DNA from: Stenotrophobium rhamnosiphilum | GTDB taxonomy: Bacteria > Pseudomonadota > Gammaproteobacteria > Nevskiales > Nevskiaceae | Assembly: GCF_003052265.1 (NCBI RefSeq) | Contig: NZ_QANS01000005.1 | Span: 1 to 64,000 of the forward strand | DNA length: 64,000 nt | Reading direction: 5' to 3' | Shown: in pieces, positions 62,498 through 64,000 of the stretch | Layout of the letters: each line of letters opens with the position of its first letter | Position numbering within the stretch: the stretch's first letter is position 1 | Program-made: the position numbers and the translations under genes | The notes under the pieces: model-generated | Told to the model about the DNA's origin: nothing | Database searches by the model: none | What the model saw: only the letters and a program-made list of their open reading frames with translations

Positions 62498-62530
62498 TCA
62501 GTGTCTCTTGCTCTAGGCCATAAGGCCTTT

Positions 62531-62602
62531 GTCATTCCGAACGGAGTGAGGAATCCTGCTGTGAAGAGCCGAAGCAAGATCCCTCGCTGCGCTCGGGATG
62601 AC
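62531..62602. repeat. Interspersed palindromic repeat GTCATTCCGAACGGAGTGAG
   Basis: GTCATTCCG at the left and CGGGATGAC at the right (8 of 9 match inverted), with internal GAGGAATCCT and AGATCCCTCGCTGCGCTCGG. A well-known type of intergenic unit. It lies in the 289-bp gap 62498-62786 upstream of the ligase gene. Confidence 0.8.
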
Positions 62603-62676
62603 AGATCGTTTTGTTATGGGACTCATCAAAACAGAATTTGGATATTGTTGTCAATGCGCAATACTTGTTTTATATA

Positions 62677-62693
62677 TACAACAATGTAAGTAT
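62677..62693. promoter_or_regulatory. Degenerate cluster operator, copy 10 (candidate)
   Basis: TACAACAATGTAAGTAT shares the 9-base core CAACAATGT with copy 5, but its right half is not conserved. An inverted ATTGTTGT lies at 62644-62651 and an ATACTT/AAGTAT pair spans 62661-62693. It is between the ligase operon (-) and the AraC gene (+). Confidence 0.4.
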
Positions 62694-62786
62694 CGGATAA
62701 GCCATCAGTTAGCGACAAGAACCACTACCGATTGAGGCAAAACACGCTTGTGCAGAACATTGCCGCCCGCACATGGAGGTGCATAA

Positions 62787-63710
62787 TTGAATGACCATAG
62801 TCTCGAACGTCAGCGCCCTCAAAACGCCTACACGATGAAGCCGCACGCAAAAGCAGCGATGGATGTGGATGCCGAACTGAATGTGCCTAGCGCACAGGTT
62901 CAGCTTGTCCACTATCAATTCGGCGAAGCGCCGAAGAGCGTTGTGCGGATGGACAGCACCATCCGCGTTGAACTCAGCCTCTCGCCAAGACATCGCAGCG
63001 CGCGCGCCTGCTTTGCAGATCGTTGGAGTTCGAATCGTTTTGAACGCATCGGTGAAATGTTCGTGCTGCCGCCGACCATTGATATGACGGCACGCAGTGA
63101 TGAGACCCACTCCATCCACTCGGTGATCTGCCAGCTTGAACTTGAACCAGTGGTTTCACTGTTCGATACCTTGCCGGATCTTTCTGATCACTTCCTGTTA
63201 ATCGGCTTGGATATCCGCGATGTGAATCTACGCAGACTGATGCTGCGCATGGCCAATGAGGTCAAACATCCGGGCTTTGGCAGTCGCATTCTGGTGGATG
63301 CACTTGCAACCCAAATCAGCATTGAGCTTTTGCGTTATGGCAAGGCGATTCCCGAACTGACTAAGCAAGTGGGGCTCGCAGCGTGGCAATTAAAACGCAT
63401 AGATGATCGCCTGATTGATATGCGCGAAGCCCCCACCCTGCCGGAGCTGGCCAAGCTGTGTGGCATATCAGTGCGTCAACTCACTCGTGGTTTCCGCGCC
63501 TCGCGTGGCTGCTCGGTTGGCACGCATGTCGCTATCAGTCAGATGGCTCATGCCGAGGTGCTTTTAGCCAAGGATCAGAGCATCGCATCCATCGCCGAGA
63601 CGCTAGGCTTCTCCTCCGCTTCAAACTTTTGCTACGCCTTCCGTCGTTCGACCGGCAAGACACCAAACGAATACCGTCAGTCTTTGTCGCACTACTCAAG
63701 CCTGAACTAA
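62787..63710 (+). CDS. AraC-family transcriptional regulator
   Basis: A 307-residue AraC regulator. TTG start at 62787, supported by GGAGGT at 62775-62780. The N-terminal 190 residues are an unassigned ligand domain. The C-terminal double HTH is clear: TLPELAKLCGISVRQLTRGF and SIASIAETLGFSSASNFCYA, then TGKTPNEYRQ. Divergent from the ligase-dehydratase operon and upstream of a secreted-protein gene; may control either. Confidence 0.88.
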   Translation: MNDHSLERQRPQNAYTMKPHAKAAMDVDAELNVPSAQVQLVHYQFGEAPKSVVRMDSTIRVELSLSPRHRSARACFADRWSSNRFERIGEMFVLPPTIDMTARSDETHSIHSVICQLELEPVVSLFDTLPDLSDHFLLIGLDIRDVNLRRLMLRMANEVKHPGFGSRILVDALATQISIELLRYGKAIPELTKQVGLAAWQLKRIDDRLIDMREAPTLPELAKLCGISVRQLTRGFRASRGCSVGTHVAISQMAHAEVLLAKDQSIASIAETLGFSSASNFCYAFRRSTGKTPNEYRQSLSHYSSLN

Positions 63711-63811
63711 AACGCGTCGAAATCGCAGTAAAAGCATCTGGCCTACTTTCAATAGAAAGGCCAGTAATCAGCCTAGACCCTGATCACTTTCCCCTCTAGC
63801 TTTATCAAATA

Positions 63812-63827
63812 CGCGGGACCACCCGCG
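63812..63827. repeat. Short hairpin in the leader of the last gene
   Basis: CGCGGG-ACCA-CCCGCG, 30 bp before the start codon at 63857. Too short to classify; may be a leader hairpin or part of the end of the AraC transcript. Confidence 0.4.
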
Positions 63828-63856
63828 AGTCGCAGCATTTCTGAAGGGGAAGATGC

Positions 63857-64000
63857 ATGAGGAAAAACCTCGCGAATAAACGTTTTTTTGCGCCAATCGC
63901 GCTTTGCCTCACATTGGCAGCGCCGACTGCTGTTCTTGCGCAGGCTGAAAGCGATCTCGATAGCTTGCTCAATACAATTGAGCCAGAGGCATCGAGCAAG
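63857..64000 (+). CDS. Exported protein, N-terminal fragment (possibly a TonB-dependent receptor)
   Basis: The first 48 residues are present before the window ends. Residues 1-28 are a clear signal peptide (RKNLANKR, then a hydrophobic core ending AVLA). The mature start AQAESDLDSLLNTIEPE resembles the mature start of the receptor at 39366 (AQETAATTSDDELTQLLGEV) in having a short acidic D/E-L-x-x-L-L motif. Ribosome site AAGGGGAAG matches that of the receptor. The receptor identity is inference. Confidence 0.55.
   Translation, partial: MRKNLANKRFFAPIALCLTLAAPTAVLAQAESDLDSLLNTIEPEASSK

Overview
The window looks like a chromosomal segment of a Gram-negative bacterium, most likely a gammaproteobacterium. 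The pointers are a DUF3450-type gene at the left edge (that family usually accompanies ExbB/TonB-like modules in gammaproteobacteria), a long TonB-dependent receptor, an RND efflux pair, and several short palindromic repeat families of a kind common between genes in gammaproteobacteria. I cannot name a genus. No rRNA, tRNA, CRISPR array, transposase, integrase or phage gene was seen.

Nearly all of the 64 kb is catabolic. I count eleven classical short-chain dehydrogenases (SDRs) plus one extended SDR, four acyl-CoA synthetases, a CaiB/BaiF CoA-transferase, a two-subunit acyl-CoA dehydrogenase, an enoyl-CoA hydratase-family protein, two double-hotdog dehydratases, a thiolase, a thiolase-like/DUF35 pair, a P450 with its 3Fe-4S ferredoxin, two FAD-dependent 3-ketosteroid-dehydrogenase-like proteins, three aldehyde dehydrogenases, an amidohydrolase, two MFS transporters and one TonB-dependent receptor. 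This fits CoA-dependent breakdown of a hydrophobic alicyclic or isoprenoid compound (steroid- or terpenoid-like). That is inference: no ring-cleaving oxygenase is in view and the substrate cannot be read from sequence.

Layout: 1-4.5 kb holds the DUF3450 fragment, a crotonase, an AraC regulator and the first KstD-like flavoprotein. 4.7-10.7 kb (+) is an operon of aldehyde dehydrogenase, SDR, acyl-CoA dehydrogenase alpha and beta, thioesterase and MFS. 10.7-16.9 kb (-) is the operon ferredoxin, SDR, P450, DUF35, thiolase-like, amidohydrolase, SDR. 17-24.5 kb holds SDRs, a CoA ligase, a kinase-like protein, a CoA-transferase and a TetR regulator. 24.6-31 kb (-) holds an E2-like acyltransferase, thiolase, MFS, alpha/beta hydrolase and methylmalonate-semialdehyde dehydrogenase. 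31-37.6 kb holds SDRs, a DUF2889-like protein and the operon EthD-like/SDR/KstD-like/aldehyde dehydrogenase. 37.7-43.9 kb holds a small protein, AraC, the TonB receptor with a reductase, and TetR. 44-53.9 kb holds dehydratase/SDR, SDR/CMD/ligase and ligase/beta-propeller/epimerase operons. 54-62.5 kb holds the RND pump, SDR, dehydratase and ligase. 62.7-64 kb holds an AraC gene and the start of a secreted or outer-membrane protein.

The most striking signal is a recurrent palindromic operator, core TCAACA-N4-TGTTGA followed by ATTAT. Nine clear copies and one degenerate copy lie only in promoter regions of these catabolic operons. On the minus strand the ATTAT part reads as a -10-like ATAAT. 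The sites tie the scattered operons into one probable regulon, most simply under the TetR-family protein encoded at 23774-24490. A second notable signal is a 266-bp element with perfect 30-bp terminal inverted repeats and two internal stems, lying between one of these operators and the gene it should control.
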